Shown here piece by piece: positions 56,151-64,000 of a stretch of DNA of 64,000 bases. Position 1 is the stretch's first letter, and each line of letters begins with the position of its first letter. Source of the DNA: CBDFGK01 sp965247075 (GTDB taxonomy: Bacteria > Pseudomonadota > Gammaproteobacteria > Pseudomonadales > Halieaceae); NCBI GenBank assembly GCA_965247075.1, contig CBDFGK010000003.1, positions 1,426,001 to 1,490,000 of the forward strand. The letters run 5' to 3'. Position numbers and translations under genes: made by a program. The notes under the pieces were generated by a model, which was not told the origin of the DNA, made no database searches, and saw nothing but the letters and a program-made list of their open reading frames with translations.

Positions 56151-57133
56151 CCTCCGGTATTGGATTCTGTGGCAATGTCGATGGCATTCACCTGCACCAT
56201 AACCTGGTCAAAACCACCGCCCACGGCAGGAATGGTGGCGTAGTCACCGAAGCTCCCTAATTCGGCAGCAGGTTCACCCCTGAAATAATCGATCCCTATA
56301 TACTTGGCACCGGTGAGTAAATTGCCGGTCTCCAGCATAGCCCGCAGACCATTGGCCACACCCGTGTTAATTGAGTGTTGCATAGCTGCAATCGAGGACT
56401 TCACATCCGGCAATTCCATGCGTGCCGGTTCAACATAGATTACTACCGGGATAGGCTCCCCGACACCTGCCTTTTCCTCTGCTATCCCCGCTTCAATCAT
56501 CTCCTTCACCATCAGCCGCTCCACGGTGCACCGGGTAAGAGTCCCTGCAGGGATTGGGCAAACCTGACCACGTAATACATGCCGTATTCAAACGGGTTTC
56601 CCGCGGACTTGTACAGCTCAAACTCAATATTGTGCTCAACCGCCGCTCCTCTGGGCATGCCGACGGGCGTGCCAAAAGTCACGCCGCTCCACAACACGGT
56701 ATCCATCGATCCGGTCGATATTTTCAAGCTATCGGCGCCGGCACTGACCGACACACCAACAACCCCCCCCAGGTACAGCGGCAATGCCACCAATAACCAT
56801 AGCAACAGCACCACGGTGGGAATAAAAAATAATAAGGGCTGACACCGGTATCGCCACTGCGGGCATGCCGTTTTCCCACAGCGCCAGCGGCGTTCGCGGC
56901 AAGGCAATCACGCTTTCCATGCCACTGGCGGCGATGAGCAAAATCGCGACGGCCACCGTGCCGGCTACCACCCGCTCGTAAGCATCGCTGCGATAGCGGG
57001 TTAGAAATCCTCCACAGCGTGGACAATCCGCAATAGCACCATCATTGAGGTCGGCAACATCGACGAGTAAAACGCATCCGTGACAGGCAATACTTCCATC
57101 CACCCAGCGATGATAACCCAGCCGCCCCGACAT
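56151..57133 (-). pseudogene. Decayed pqiA-pqiB (MCE) locus
   Basis: The right part (57133 to about 56800) begins MSGRLGYHRWVDGSIACHGC with the PqiA zinc-type CHGC and CPRCG pairs and the first membrane helix (VAGTVAVAILLIAASG), then goes straight to a PqiB-like MCE sequence in another frame (LYLGGVVGVSVSAGADSLKI, SGVTFGTPVGMPRGAAVEHN). A third frame has LETGNLLTGAKYIGIDYFRG and ends at the IS1182 edge. Most of pqiA and of pqiB is missing. Functional Pqi complexes carry lipids between membranes; this one cannot. Confidence 0.7.
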
Positions 57134-57203
57134 GCAACCAGCCCCTATGCGCCAGTGCTCAGCGCGGCTATGCTGGTAGCCTTTCGATACGCCAGGTCAT
57201 CAC

Positions 57204-58487
57204 ATGTCACGCAGCGCTCCCGTCATTCAGTTATTACTCACCGGCAACGAAATCATGAGCGGTGACACCGTCGATTCCAATTCGGCCATGATCGCCCAGC
57301 GGTTGAGCGAATTTGGGCTGGGCGTTCATCGCAAGGTCACGGTAGGGGACACGGCAGAGCTATTGGAAAGCGAGTTGCGAAGCCTCAGTGAGACCTCTAA
57401 CGTGCTGATTGTAAACGGGGGGCTCGGTCCCACTGTCGACGATCTAACCGCACAGGTACTGGCGCAAGCGGCAGACGTGCAACTGGAGGAAAACGCAGCC
57501 GCCCAGGCCCATATTGAATGCTGGTGTGCAGGCCGCGGCGCGCAACTCAACGCGGCCAATCTCAAGCAGGCAATTCTGCCTGCCGGTGCCCAAATTCTCG
57601 ACAACCCCATCGGCAGTGCGGTCGGCTTTCAACTGGAACTCAATGGCTGCCTGGTAATTTGCACGCCGGGCGTGCCCAGTGAATTGCGCCTGATGATGGA
57701 TATTGTGCTGGCGAACATGCAGGCGCACCTGGGCAGCTTCCAACCCGGCAATATTTTGCGCCTGCAGACCTTCGGGCTGGGCGAGTCAACCGCACAGCAG
57801 ATAATTGCCGATGCCGATTTTGACTGGCCAGCCGGTGTTGAATTGGGATTCCGGGCCGGCGCGCCGCAGATGGAAGTAAAAATCAGCATTCACGATTTGG
57901 AGCTCACCGACCAGCAAGAGCGCTGCCGGCTGGCCATTGAGTCACTGTTCGGCGATCACATAATAGGGGCCGGCAACATGAGCCTGGCCAGGCGCGTGTT
58001 GGAGCTACTGGCGCAGCGGGGCGAAACTATCACCACGGCGGAGTCCTGCACCGGCGGCCTGATTGCCAGCATGCTGACCCAGGTGCCGGGTTCATCGTCC
58101 GGCTTTCAAGCCGGTTTTGTCACCTACGCCGACCACATCAAGACCTCGGTGCTCGGTGTCCGCGAGCAAACACTGGCTGAACACGGCGCGGTCAGCGAAC
58201 AGGTTGTCATCGAGATGGCCGAGGGCGCGCTGGATAAGTCCGGCGCTGACTACGCTATCGCCGTGTCGGGCATTGCCGGCCCAGACGGTGGCAGCGATGA
58301 CAAGCCGGTGGGGACAGTCTGGTTGGCTTGGGGCAAGCGGCATGATCTGCGCACACGTGAATTGCTCTGGCCAGCTGAACGCGGCCTGCTCCAGATCATG
58401 ATCGCTGCGGCCGGTCTCGACATGATCAGGCGCATGTTGTTGGGGCTTGCATCAGAGCCACGATATTTTATCCAGCGCTCCCGCTAA
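57204..58487 (+). CDS. cinA: CinA family protein (nucleotide amidohydrolase)
   Basis: A 427-residue two-domain CinA. The N-terminal MoCF-like domain has LLLTGNEIMSGDTVDSNSAM and NGGLGPTVDDLT; the C-terminal PncC deamidase domain has TTAESCTGGLIASML and AVSGIAGPDGGSDDKPVGTV. It handles NMN and ADP-ribose-type pyrophosphates; it is often near competence genes. It is convergent with pdxH over REP-like copy 3. Confidence 0.93.
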   Translation: MSRSAPVIQLLLTGNEIMSGDTVDSNSAMIAQRLSEFGLGVHRKVTVGDTAELLESELRSLSETSNVLIVNGGLGPTVDDLTAQVLAQAADVQLEENAAAQAHIECWCAGRGAQLNAANLKQAILPAGAQILDNPIGSAVGFQLELNGCLVICTPGVPSELRLMMDIVLANMQAHLGSFQPGNILRLQTFGLGESTAQQIIADADFDWPAGVELGFRAGAPQMEVKISIHDLELTDQQERCRLAIESLFGDHIIGAGNMSLARRVLELLAQRGETITTAESCTGGLIASMLTQVPGSSSGFQAGFVTYADHIKTSVLGVREQTLAEHGAVSEQVVIEMAEGALDKSGADYAIAVSGIAGPDGGSDDKPVGTVWLAWGKRHDLRTRELLWPAERGLLQIMIAAAGLDMIRRMLLGLASEPRYFIQRSR

Positions 58488-58492
58488 AAATT

Positions 58493-58578
58493 GGGGTCAG
58501 AGTAAAACCGTCATTTATGGCCATTTACACTGCCCTTCTCCCGAGTTTGGCCATAAATGACGGTTTTACTCTGACCCC
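58493..58578. repeat. Palindromic REP-like element, copy 3
   Basis: Perfect 31-base arms at 58493-58523 and 58548-58578 around a 24-base loop. The terminus GGGGTCAGAGTAAAAC is shared with copy 2, while the inner arm CGTCATTTA is unique; both have TGGCCA at the arm tip. It lies between the convergent cinA and pdxH ends and probably works as a two-way terminator. Confidence 0.9.
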
Positions 58579-58584
58579 TTTTTC

Positions 58585-59223
58585 TCAGGGCGCCAGCCGC
58601 TCGATAGTCCAGTGCAATTCTTCCTCACGCGTATAGAGAAAGCGGTCGTGCAAGCGGTGAGCACCGCCCTGCCAGAACTCAATTTGTTGGGGGACCACGC
58701 GAAACCCGCCCCAGAAACCGGGCATGGGAACCTCACCCTTGGCGAATCTGTGTTGTATCTCGGCGATTTTTTGCTCGAGCACGGTGCGTGCCGACAACGG
58801 CCGGCTCTGCGCCGAAGCCCAGGCCGCCAGCTGACTCTCACGGGGGCGGCTGAGGAAATAGCGCGACACCTCGAGCGTCGACAGTCGCTCTACCACGCCG
58901 CCCACAATGACCTGTCGCTCCAACACATTCCACGGGAATAACAAACTGACCTGGGGGTTCTCGGAGATAGCGCGAGCTTTACGGCTGCCCAGGTTGGTGT
59001 AAAAAACAAAGCCCTGGTGCCCGAAATCCTTTAGCAGAACAATGCGCTGCCAGGGTCGGCCACCTTCTTCCACGGTGGCCAACACCATTGCAGTGGGGTC
59101 GGTAATACCACCCGCTACCGCCTGCGCCAGCCAGGTTTCAAATTGTTCTATGGGATCTGCAGCGAGATTTTCACGGTGCATGCCGTCCAACAGGTATTCG
59201 CGGCGGAAATCTTCAATTTCCAT
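58585..59223 (-). CDS. pdxH: Pyridoxamine 5'-phosphate oxidase
   Basis: A 212-residue PdxH with FMN-binding QRIVLLKDFGHQGFVFYTN, SRKARAISENPQVSLLFPW, and the C-terminal signature EFWQGGAHRLHDRFLYTR. It oxidises pyridoxamine or pyridoxine 5'-phosphate to PLP. It is full length. The normal C-terminal RLAP is complete before the repeat element. Confidence 0.96.
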   Translation of the reverse strand: MEIEDFRREYLLDGMHRENLAADPIEQFETWLAQAVAGGITDPTAMVLATVEEGGRPWQRIVLLKDFGHQGFVFYTNLGSRKARAISENPQVSLLFPWNVLERQVIVGGVVERLSTLEVSRYFLSRPRESQLAAWASAQSRPLSARTVLEQKIAEIQHRFAKGEVPMPGFWGGFRVVPQQIEFWQGGAHRLHDRFLYTREEELHWTIERLAP

Positions 59224-59246
59224 GTTCCGTCTCCCGCCGCAACTGA

Positions 59247-59603
59247 TCAGTCAATGACCAGGTAGCCAATGGTCACCGCCAACAGGGTGGCGACGGCCAG
59301 CGTGACCAGACGACTGCTGGTGCTCGTCACCAACTCGGGGATCTCCTGGGGATTGGTGCGCTTTACTCCGGCCGACGTTATATCAAAGGCCCAAGACAGC
59401 GCCACGACTACCGGAAAACCCAATACAATAACGGTGAGAATCAGGGTTACCGGCCAATTCGGCCAACCCATTTGCTGAACCAGCAGGTTACACCACTGCA
59501 ACAGGCACCAGCCCACCACGGCATAGATGGTGGTGGAACGCAGCACCTTGCGGCGATGCAATGCTTCAACAACCCCCATCTGCTCTTGCGATTTGTCTTC
59601 CAT
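59247..59603 (-). CDS. Small membrane protein (regulator-type membrane module)
   Basis: A 118-residue protein with three hydrophobic segments (TIYAVVGWCLLQWCNLLV, WPVTLILTVIVLGFPVVVAL, LVTLAVATLLAVTIGYLVI). The pattern RRKVLRSTTIYAVVGWCLLQ...PVVVALSWAFDITSAGVKR is the one found after the DNA-binding domain, or before TPR domains, of CadC/adenylate-cyclase-like proteins. Here the module stands alone. Function unknown. Confidence 0.75.
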   Translation of the reverse strand: MEDKSQEQMGVVEALHRRKVLRSTTIYAVVGWCLLQWCNLLVQQMGWPNWPVTLILTVIVLGFPVVVALSWAFDITSAGVKRTNPQEIPELVTSTSSRLVTLAVATLLAVTIGYLVID

Positions 59604-59617
59604 AATCCGGCCAGCGC

Positions 59618-60190
59618 TTACAACAACTTCAGGCGGGGCGGAAAATTCGACAATATCTCTGCGCAGGCTGCAGCTATGAATGCTTCCTGACCTTTAAGGC
59701 TGCGCTCAGGGCTCAATCGACCACGCATCACCCCCTGCCAAACCGACGCGCCTGTGGCGGGATCGACAAACTCCACCACGAAGGTACCGCGCGTATATTC
59801 CTTGATGCGAATATCCGTGATTGAAGAACCGCAGCGCCAGCACATGTAGTAACTGTTGCTCTTGGATGCCTCGGCATCGGTTTTTTCCTCAGCCACCAAC
59901 TGCCAGCGCAGCAGCAGTTGTGCCTGCGAGGGATCGTCTACCACGCGCAAACCCTTGTCCACGAGACTATTACCAAGCCCGGCGCGGATATGCTGCGCCA
60001 ACATGTCATTCAGACTTTCATCTCCGACATCACTTTGCTGCTGTGTGAAGGCAATTGCAGTGACGGTGGAAAAATCAAAACTGAGCTGGTAGTCGACCGT
60101 AGGTTTGGGCGGGACAAAGGCAACGCAGCCGGCAAGGGCGCTGCTAATTGCCAGAGCCGCCACCACACCGAGCCTTGCAAAGCTCTTCAT
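59618..60190 (-). CDS. DUF4136 lipoprotein
   Basis: About 190 residues from MKSFARLGVVAALAISSALA with lipobox LAGC. The DUF4136 domain shows TVDYQLSFDFSTVTAIAF and ends with FIAAACAEILSNFPP. It has a Cys pair YYMCWRCG in the middle. It is predicted to be anchored in the outer membrane. Function unknown. A start five codons upstream is possible. Confidence 0.83.
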   Translation of the reverse strand: MKSFARLGVVAALAISSALAGCVAFVPPKPTVDYQLSFDFSTVTAIAFTQQQSDVGDESLNDMLAQHIRAGLGNSLVDKGLRVVDDPSQAQLLLRWQLVAEEKTDAEASKSNSYYMCWRCGSSITDIRIKEYTRGTFVVEFVDPATGASVWQGVMRGRLSPERSLKGQEAFIAAACAEILSNFPPRLKLL

Positions 60191-60228
60191 TACTTGTATC
60201 CGCATTCAATCGAGCGAGAGAGTATATC

Positions 60229-60525
60229 CTACTCGGCAGTAGAGGGATAAACCGGTGCGCGCACCCCGAATCCGGGAATCTGGGGAAAGGGAAACAACTC
60301 TGCCCAATCCGCTGGCAATGGCTCGCCAAAACACTCCAGGTAACAGGTGGCCAAGGCAAATTGCAGCTGCGACTCAGTCGCTACTTCCATCACCACCAGC
60401 AGTTGCATCATGCCCTCTGCACGCAGGCGCTGACTGGGTGCTATCTCGCCGCCCTGCACCAGGCAGGTGAATATCGCACGCCAACACTGCTCAAGAGTTG
60501 CCTTGCCCCGCTCTATTTTTGGCAT
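60229..60525 (-). CDS. Hypothetical protein
   Basis: A 98-residue soluble protein MPKIERGKATLEQCWRAIFT with helical content and a proline-rich C-terminus (FPFPQIPGFGVRAPVYPS). It does not resemble a family I know. It is in the same orientation as the DUF4136 gene, 38 bases ahead of it, and reads as real coding sequence. Confidence 0.55.
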   Translation of the reverse strand: MPKIERGKATLEQCWRAIFTCLVQGGEIAPSQRLRAEGMMQLLVVMEVATESQLQFALATCYLECFGEPLPADWAELFPFPQIPGFGVRAPVYPSTAE

Positions 60526-60598
60526 AATCGCCCCCGGCCTGAAAATACAGAGACCTCTATTATGATGTTGCTATGGCTATGAGCCAAACTTAAATGGA

Positions 60599-60685
60599 GA
60601 GCCGTATACGCTGAGAGGTGCACGTGCGGTTCGGAGAGGAGAGGCAGAGAGATAGTTCGACTACGCTCTGTCTCTTACTCTACTA
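60599..60685 (+). ncRNA. Group II intron 3' end (domains V and VI), remnant
   Basis: The 34 bases 60599-60632 fit domain V: GAGCCGTA pairs with TGCGGTTC (8 pairs, with G-U), the catalytic AGC triad sits in GAGCCG, a GAGA tetraloop closes the inner stem, and ACG forms the bulge. A second hairpin, GGCAGAG/CTCTGTC with inner TAG/CTA, fits domain VI with its 3' splice end near 60685. Domains I-IV and the reverse transcriptase are gone. Immediately downstream is an IS3 transposase scrap. Confidence 0.75.
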
Positions 60686-60700
60686 CGGGCCCGGGAAAGC

Positions 60701-60905
60701 TGGTTGTATCCGGCGGTTGTGATTGATCTGTTCTCACGAAAGGCGGCGGGCTGGAGCATGGGTTCGCAATATGCCGGCAAGGATTACCGACGGCTACTGA
60801 AAGCCTATGGATTTGTCGGCAGCATGAGTCGCAAGGGTGATTGTTGGGACAACGCGGTTGCTGAGCGTTTCGATGCTCAATCACGACCAAGGCACAGCCT
60901 TGGAT
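60701..60905 (+). pseudogene. IS3-family OrfB transposase scrap
   Basis: WLYPAVVIDLFSRKAAGWSM joined directly to GSQYAGKDYRRLLKAYGFVG and the catalytic-end block SMSRKGDCWDNAVAERF. The central part of the DDE domain, between the two phrases, is deleted, and the C-terminus is lost. The remnant begins at the presumed 3' exon of the group II intron. Confidence 0.8.
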
Positions 60906-60923
60906 GCAGTATAAAATGCGGGT

Positions 60924-60954
60924 TTATTGGAATGTTATTGGAATGTTATTGGAA
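60924..60954 (+). repeat. Short tandem repeat
   Basis: TTATTGGAATG occurs twice in full and a third time nearly so, with an 11-base period. It lies 50-80 bases upstream of the Fic gene start, where slippage could change promoter spacing. Confidence 0.7.
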
Positions 60955-61007
60955 GTTTGTGCGAATCTTGCTAGAATAGAAGCCACCATAAACGTATGGC
61001 TTATTGA

Positions 61008-62090
61008 ATGGTATTTACGCCTAATTTTCAAATCACAGCGGCGCTCACAAAAGTATTGATGGATATTGAAGCCTCTCGCCAGGCTGTTTCCAGCTTGCCG
61101 ATAACTGTGCCCGTTCTTACCTCTCTACGTGAGTCCGCGCGCCTCATATCCACACATTATTCTACGCAAATCGAAGGCAACCGTCTGACGCAGGAGCAGG
61201 TGGAGAATGTGCTTCATGGGGGTACATTTCCTAATCGAGAGCGCGATGAAAGAGAGGTTAAAGATTATTATAAAGCCTTAGATTTTCTTGACGCGCTCAT
61301 AAAGGCCGAAACCGCGCAAATTTCTGAACCTGATATCCAAACTCTGCACAGATTAGTGATGGATGGCAAAAAGTGTTTTTCGCCGTATCGTGATGGTCAA
61401 AACGTGATTAAAGACAGCGGAAGTGGCTCTATTGTTTATATGCCGCCAGAAGCTAAAGATGTATCAGCCCTCATGCTTAATCTGATTGACTGGATCAATG
61501 ATGAGGTCAGCAAAACAGAATTACCTGAGCCTATTATTGCCGCCATTGCGCATTACCAATTCGCCACAATCCATCCATATTATGACGGTAACGGGCGAAC
61601 GGCTCGACTACTCACGAATTTGGTATTACACAAATCAGGCTACGGGTTAAAAGGGATTTATTCTCTCGAAGAATATTACGCAACGAATTTACAAGCCTAT
61701 TATAACGCCCTGGCCGTTGGTGAATCTCACAACTACTATTTTGGTCGTGAGCAGGCTGATATTACTGGATGGGTTGTGTATTTCTGTGAGGGCATGGCCG
61801 ATGCATTTGCCAATGTACGTTTAAAAGCAAGCGAGGCGGCCAAGGGTGAAAAAACAGATCACAGCGTACTTTTGCGTGAACTCGATCAAAGGCAAAAACA
61901 ACTCTTGAGCCTGTTCACAAAAAGCAAATATATCACTACCCGCGAGATCGCAGATTTACTAAATATACATATACGGACAGCGTTAAATTTATGCAAAAAA
62001 TGGGTCGATAGTGATTTTATAATCCAGCATGGCAACGCCAACAAATCCCGTAAATATGAGCTTTCCGATAAATGGCTGGAACTGATTTGA
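61008..62090 (+). CDS. Fic-domain adenylyltransferase (class II)
   Basis: A 360-residue Fic protein. The active loop HPYYDGNGRTAR is at residues 189-200, and the N-terminal inhibitory helix with S52-TQI-E56-G57 matches the (S/T)xxxE(G/N) brake, so it is a class II, self-inhibited enzyme. A C-terminal winged-helix part (KYITTREIADLLNIHIRTAL) follows. Fic enzymes transfer AMP to target proteins. It stands alone between mobile-element debris and is AT-rich, which points to horizontal gain. Target unknown. Confidence 0.93.
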   Translation: MVFTPNFQITAALTKVLMDIEASRQAVSSLPITVPVLTSLRESARLISTHYSTQIEGNRLTQEQVENVLHGGTFPNRERDEREVKDYYKALDFLDALIKAETAQISEPDIQTLHRLVMDGKKCFSPYRDGQNVIKDSGSGSIVYMPPEAKDVSALMLNLIDWINDEVSKTELPEPIIAAIAHYQFATIHPYYDGNGRTARLLTNLVLHKSGYGLKGIYSLEEYYATNLQAYYNALAVGESHNYYFGREQADITGWVVYFCEGMADAFANVRLKASEAAKGEKTDHSVLLRELDQRQKQLLSLFTKSKYITTREIADLLNIHIRTALNLCKKWVDSDFIIQHGNANKSRKYELSDKWLELI

Positions 62091-62171
62091 GGACACAACA
62101 AACAGTATCGCCTTTTCCTTTGAGCGGGGAATGCTAAATACCTAATGAACAAAAATAGAATAAAGAGACAT

Positions 62172-63444
62172 CACTGCTGTCCCGTTAAGGAGAAATAAGG
62201 AGGTCTGATTCCGCCACAATTGATACAATGAGATTGTCTAGAAAACAGTGTATTAATAGAGGGAACCAGACCATGGCGCATTGTAATACGATCCTGTCAC
62301 AAATACTAAAACTTGTTCCGAGACATGAATTTGAGACCCTTGCCAAACAACATCATTCTGGCCGTTCCTTTCGTAAAGCCTCCCGCTGGTCACAGTTTGT
62401 GTCGCTGACGATGGCTCAATTGTCTGGTCGAAACAGCTTGCGTGATATCGTGGATAATATGTCGGCGCAAATGCATCGCCTTTACCACCTGGGCAGCGCG
62501 AAGCTGTCGCGATCTAACCTATCGCGCATCAATGAAGATAAGCCTTATGCTCTGTACGAAGCGCTGTTTGGAAAACTGTTAACTCGCTGCCAAGGCGTGG
62601 CGCCTGATCATAGTTTCAGATTTACTCACCCGCTTTATTCGCTGGACGCGTCCACCATCGACTTGTGTTTGTCTGCGTTTCCCTGGGCTGATTTTCGCAC
62701 CACCAAAGGAGCGATTAAGCTGCACGTCGGTTTGAATCATGCGGGTTATTTGCCGGAGTTTGTGGTCGTCACGGAAGGGAAGAAGCACGATGTAACAGTG
62801 GGTCGCACGCTCATATTTCCTAAGGGAAGTATTATTGCAATTGATAAAGCCTACAATGATTACGTTTGGTATAAGCAATTGACAGATAAGGGTATTTTCT
62901 TCGTCACCCGGCTTAAGAGCAATGCAAAATACCGCATTATCGAGCGTCGATCGGTGCTGAAAGGCAAAGGTTTGACGTGTGATCAAACGATAGAATTCAC
63001 CGGCCCCCAGGTCTCCAAAAAATGTCCTGTTCGATTAAGGCGGGTTGGCTACAAAGATGCGGAGACGGGTAAGCACTATGTGTTTGTAACAAACAATTTC
63101 AAACTGGCAGCCAAGACGATTGCCGATGTCTACAAAGCCAGGTGGCAAGTGGAATTATTCTTTAAGTGGATAAAACAGAACCTGAAAATCAAATCGTTTG
63201 TTGGCACGAGCAAGAATGCAGTGATGACTCAAATATGGATAGCGATGTGCGTATACCTGCTAATTGCATTTCTGAAGTTTCAGTCTGGACTCACAAAGAG
63301 TATGCAGCAGCTATTGCGATTACTGCAGCTTAATTTGTTTGATAAGCGTGACCTGATGGCGTTGTTAAGGGGTGATCCGCCTGATGGCAGACTGCCCGAT
63401 GTCAATCAAATGAAACTCATATGAAAGTTAACGGGACAGCAGTG
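62172..63444 (+). mobile_element. Complete IS4-family insertion sequence
   Basis: 17-base perfect inverted ends CACTGCTGTCCCGTTAA at 62172-62188 and 63428-63444, flanked by the direct repeat AAGAGACAT (62163-62171 and 63445-63453). A 1273-base element with one intact transposase gene. Confidence 0.93.
62228..63424 (+). CDS. IS4-family transposase
   Basis: Up to 398 residues; the true start may be MAHCNTILSQILKLVPRHEF at 62273. DUF4372 N-terminal domain (KASRWSQFVSLTMAQLSGRN), YSLDASTIDLCLSAFPWADF with first Asp, GSIIAIDKAYNDYVWYKQL with second, and YKARWQVELFFKWIKQNLKI with the catalytic Glu of the YREK-like block. It is intact. Confidence 0.93.
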   Translation: MRLSRKQCINRGNQTMAHCNTILSQILKLVPRHEFETLAKQHHSGRSFRKASRWSQFVSLTMAQLSGRNSLRDIVDNMSAQMHRLYHLGSAKLSRSNLSRINEDKPYALYEALFGKLLTRCQGVAPDHSFRFTHPLYSLDASTIDLCLSAFPWADFRTTKGAIKLHVGLNHAGYLPEFVVVTEGKKHDVTVGRTLIFPKGSIIAIDKAYNDYVWYKQLTDKGIFFVTRLKSNAKYRIIERRSVLKGKGLTCDQTIEFTGPQVSKKCPVRLRRVGYKDAETGKHYVFVTNNFKLAAKTIADVYKARWQVELFFKWIKQNLKIKSFVGTSKNAVMTQIWIAMCVYLLIAFLKFQSGLTKSMQQLLRLLQLNLFDKRDLMALLRGDPPDGRLPDVNQMKLI

Positions 63445-63471
63445 AAGAGACATCTATGATTACAGGTGAAA

Positions 63472-63654
63472 TTAAAGATTAAGCAACATCCTTTCTGAGC
63501 GCTCATAAGGTCGGGCGCCCGGGTATTCACTGCGCTCGGCCACCATCGCCGTATTCAATAGCACGGTAACCGCCTCCGCGAGACCATCAAAACCATTGTC
63601 CCTGAGCAGTTCCACTGCATCGTAAATCGCATTATTCTGTACCGGCTGAGTCAT
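63472..63654 (-). pseudogene. IS256-family transposase N-terminal scrap
   Basis: A 60-codon frame MTQPVQNNAIYDAVELLRDN...MVAERSEYPGARPYERSER, which matches the N-terminus of mutator/IS256-type transposases (up to PYERSE). It then leaves the family pattern (MLLNL, stop). The rest of the transposase is gone, lost next to the IS4-family insertion. Confidence 0.65.
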
Positions 63655-63821
63655 CCGGTGATCATGAGTGACATCAAGGGTTATTTCAGGCTCATTCCAT
63701 ATTTGAAAAGACTGCGACTTGACCTGCGAGCCCTTTCCCTGTATTTGTTGCGTGCTTTATAATTCAAGCTGTTTTGTGTAATCAACATTGAATCGATTCG
63801 GTGTGCAAGGTGGTACGACCT

Positions 63822-64000
63822 ATGTCCAACTCTCACCCCCTGAAAGATAATATCGCCTTGATAGCCGGCATCAGCTTGCCGGTGCTGCTGGCGATGGTCT
63901 TCTGGATCGCCACTGCCATCTCCCGCATGACAGTGGCAGACCCCCAGTACGACATGATCTATTCGGCCGATTACTATGACCACAATGGCCTGATCAAAGG
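63822..64000 (+). CDS. Membrane protein, N-terminal part (cut by window edge)
   Basis: From ATG at 63822: MSNSHPLKDNIALIAGISLP, one membrane helix (about 11-32, VLLAMVFWIATAISRM), then an acidic periplasmic-side start (VADPQYDMIYSADYYDHNGL). It is open to the window end. I do not recognise the family from these 59 residues. Confidence 0.65.
   Translation, partial: MSNSHPLKDNIALIAGISLPVLLAMVFWIATAISRMTVADPQYDMIYSADYYDHNGLIK

Noticed and set aside
35608..63725. Similar 35-40 base stretches at 35608 and 63689 (TTCAGGCTCAT...)
   Set aside because: Similarity is only partial over a short length and could be chance or shared IS debris; not enough for a repeat call.
1..64000. CRISPR arrays, rRNA and tRNA genes
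   Set aside because: No regularly spaced direct repeats, rRNA-like blocks or cloverleaf-capable tRNA sequences with CCA-type ends were noticed on reading either strand.

Overview
The window is chromosomal DNA of a gammaproteobacterium. The gene orders are typical of the Pseudomonas/Cellvibrio-type lineages: xerC-DUF484-dapF-lysA-lptM, argH next to hemCDXY, rho-ubiD, and comM-ubiK beside glnK-amtB. It is most likely a marine or environmental member; this is inferred from gene content only and no species is claimed. Core genes are GC-rich. The stretches at about 31.1-34.5 kb and 61-63.5 kb are visibly AT-richer and look acquired.

Layout: (1) 1-5.8 kb, a type I Wadjet anti-plasmid operon on the minus strand (jetA, jetB, jetC, and the start of jetD cut by the window edge). 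(2) 6.0-7.6 kb, a decayed IS transposase tail against a broken TonB-dependent receptor. (3) 7.6-11.8 kb, an accessory metabolic patch: TetR regulator, sterol-desaturase-type membrane hydroxylase, OmpW tail, alpha/beta esterase and cytochrome P450. (4) 11.8-17.1 kb, frameshifted comM, ubiK, and a nitrogen cluster torF-glnK-amtB-PII behind a clear sigma-54 promoter with an NtrC-like site. (5) 17.1-31.1 kb, housekeeping genes: xerC/dapF/lysA, argH, hemCDXY, ubiD and rho. (6) 31.3-37.9 kb, an accessory island: a XamI-type restriction-modification locus with a broken nuclease and intact methylase, a small unlisted RHH-like gene, IS wrecks, a thioesterase and a HigBA toxin-antitoxin pair. (7) 38-53.5 kb, two tandem UbiB-like kinases, PhoH, RNase II, asnS, SYLF protein, SDR, TPR lipoprotein, cysH, ParA, Fe-ADH and DUF924. 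(8) 53.5-60.5 kb, NUDIX, a wrecked pqiABC-like locus hit by a complete IS1182-family element, cinA, pdxH and small envelope genes. (9) 60.5-64 kb, a group II intron 3' end, an IS3 scrap, a Fic protein, a complete IS4-family element, an IS256 scrap and a truncated membrane protein.

Three palindromic elements (13.4, 53.5 and 58.5 kb) share an identical 16-base terminus. Their inner arms differ from copy to copy yet stay perfectly complementary; two of them supply the stop codon of the neighbouring gene. With the sigma-54 nitrogen operon that includes the TorF porin, they are the least conventional signals here. The Wadjet operon is a known system. No CRISPR array, rRNA or tRNA was seen.
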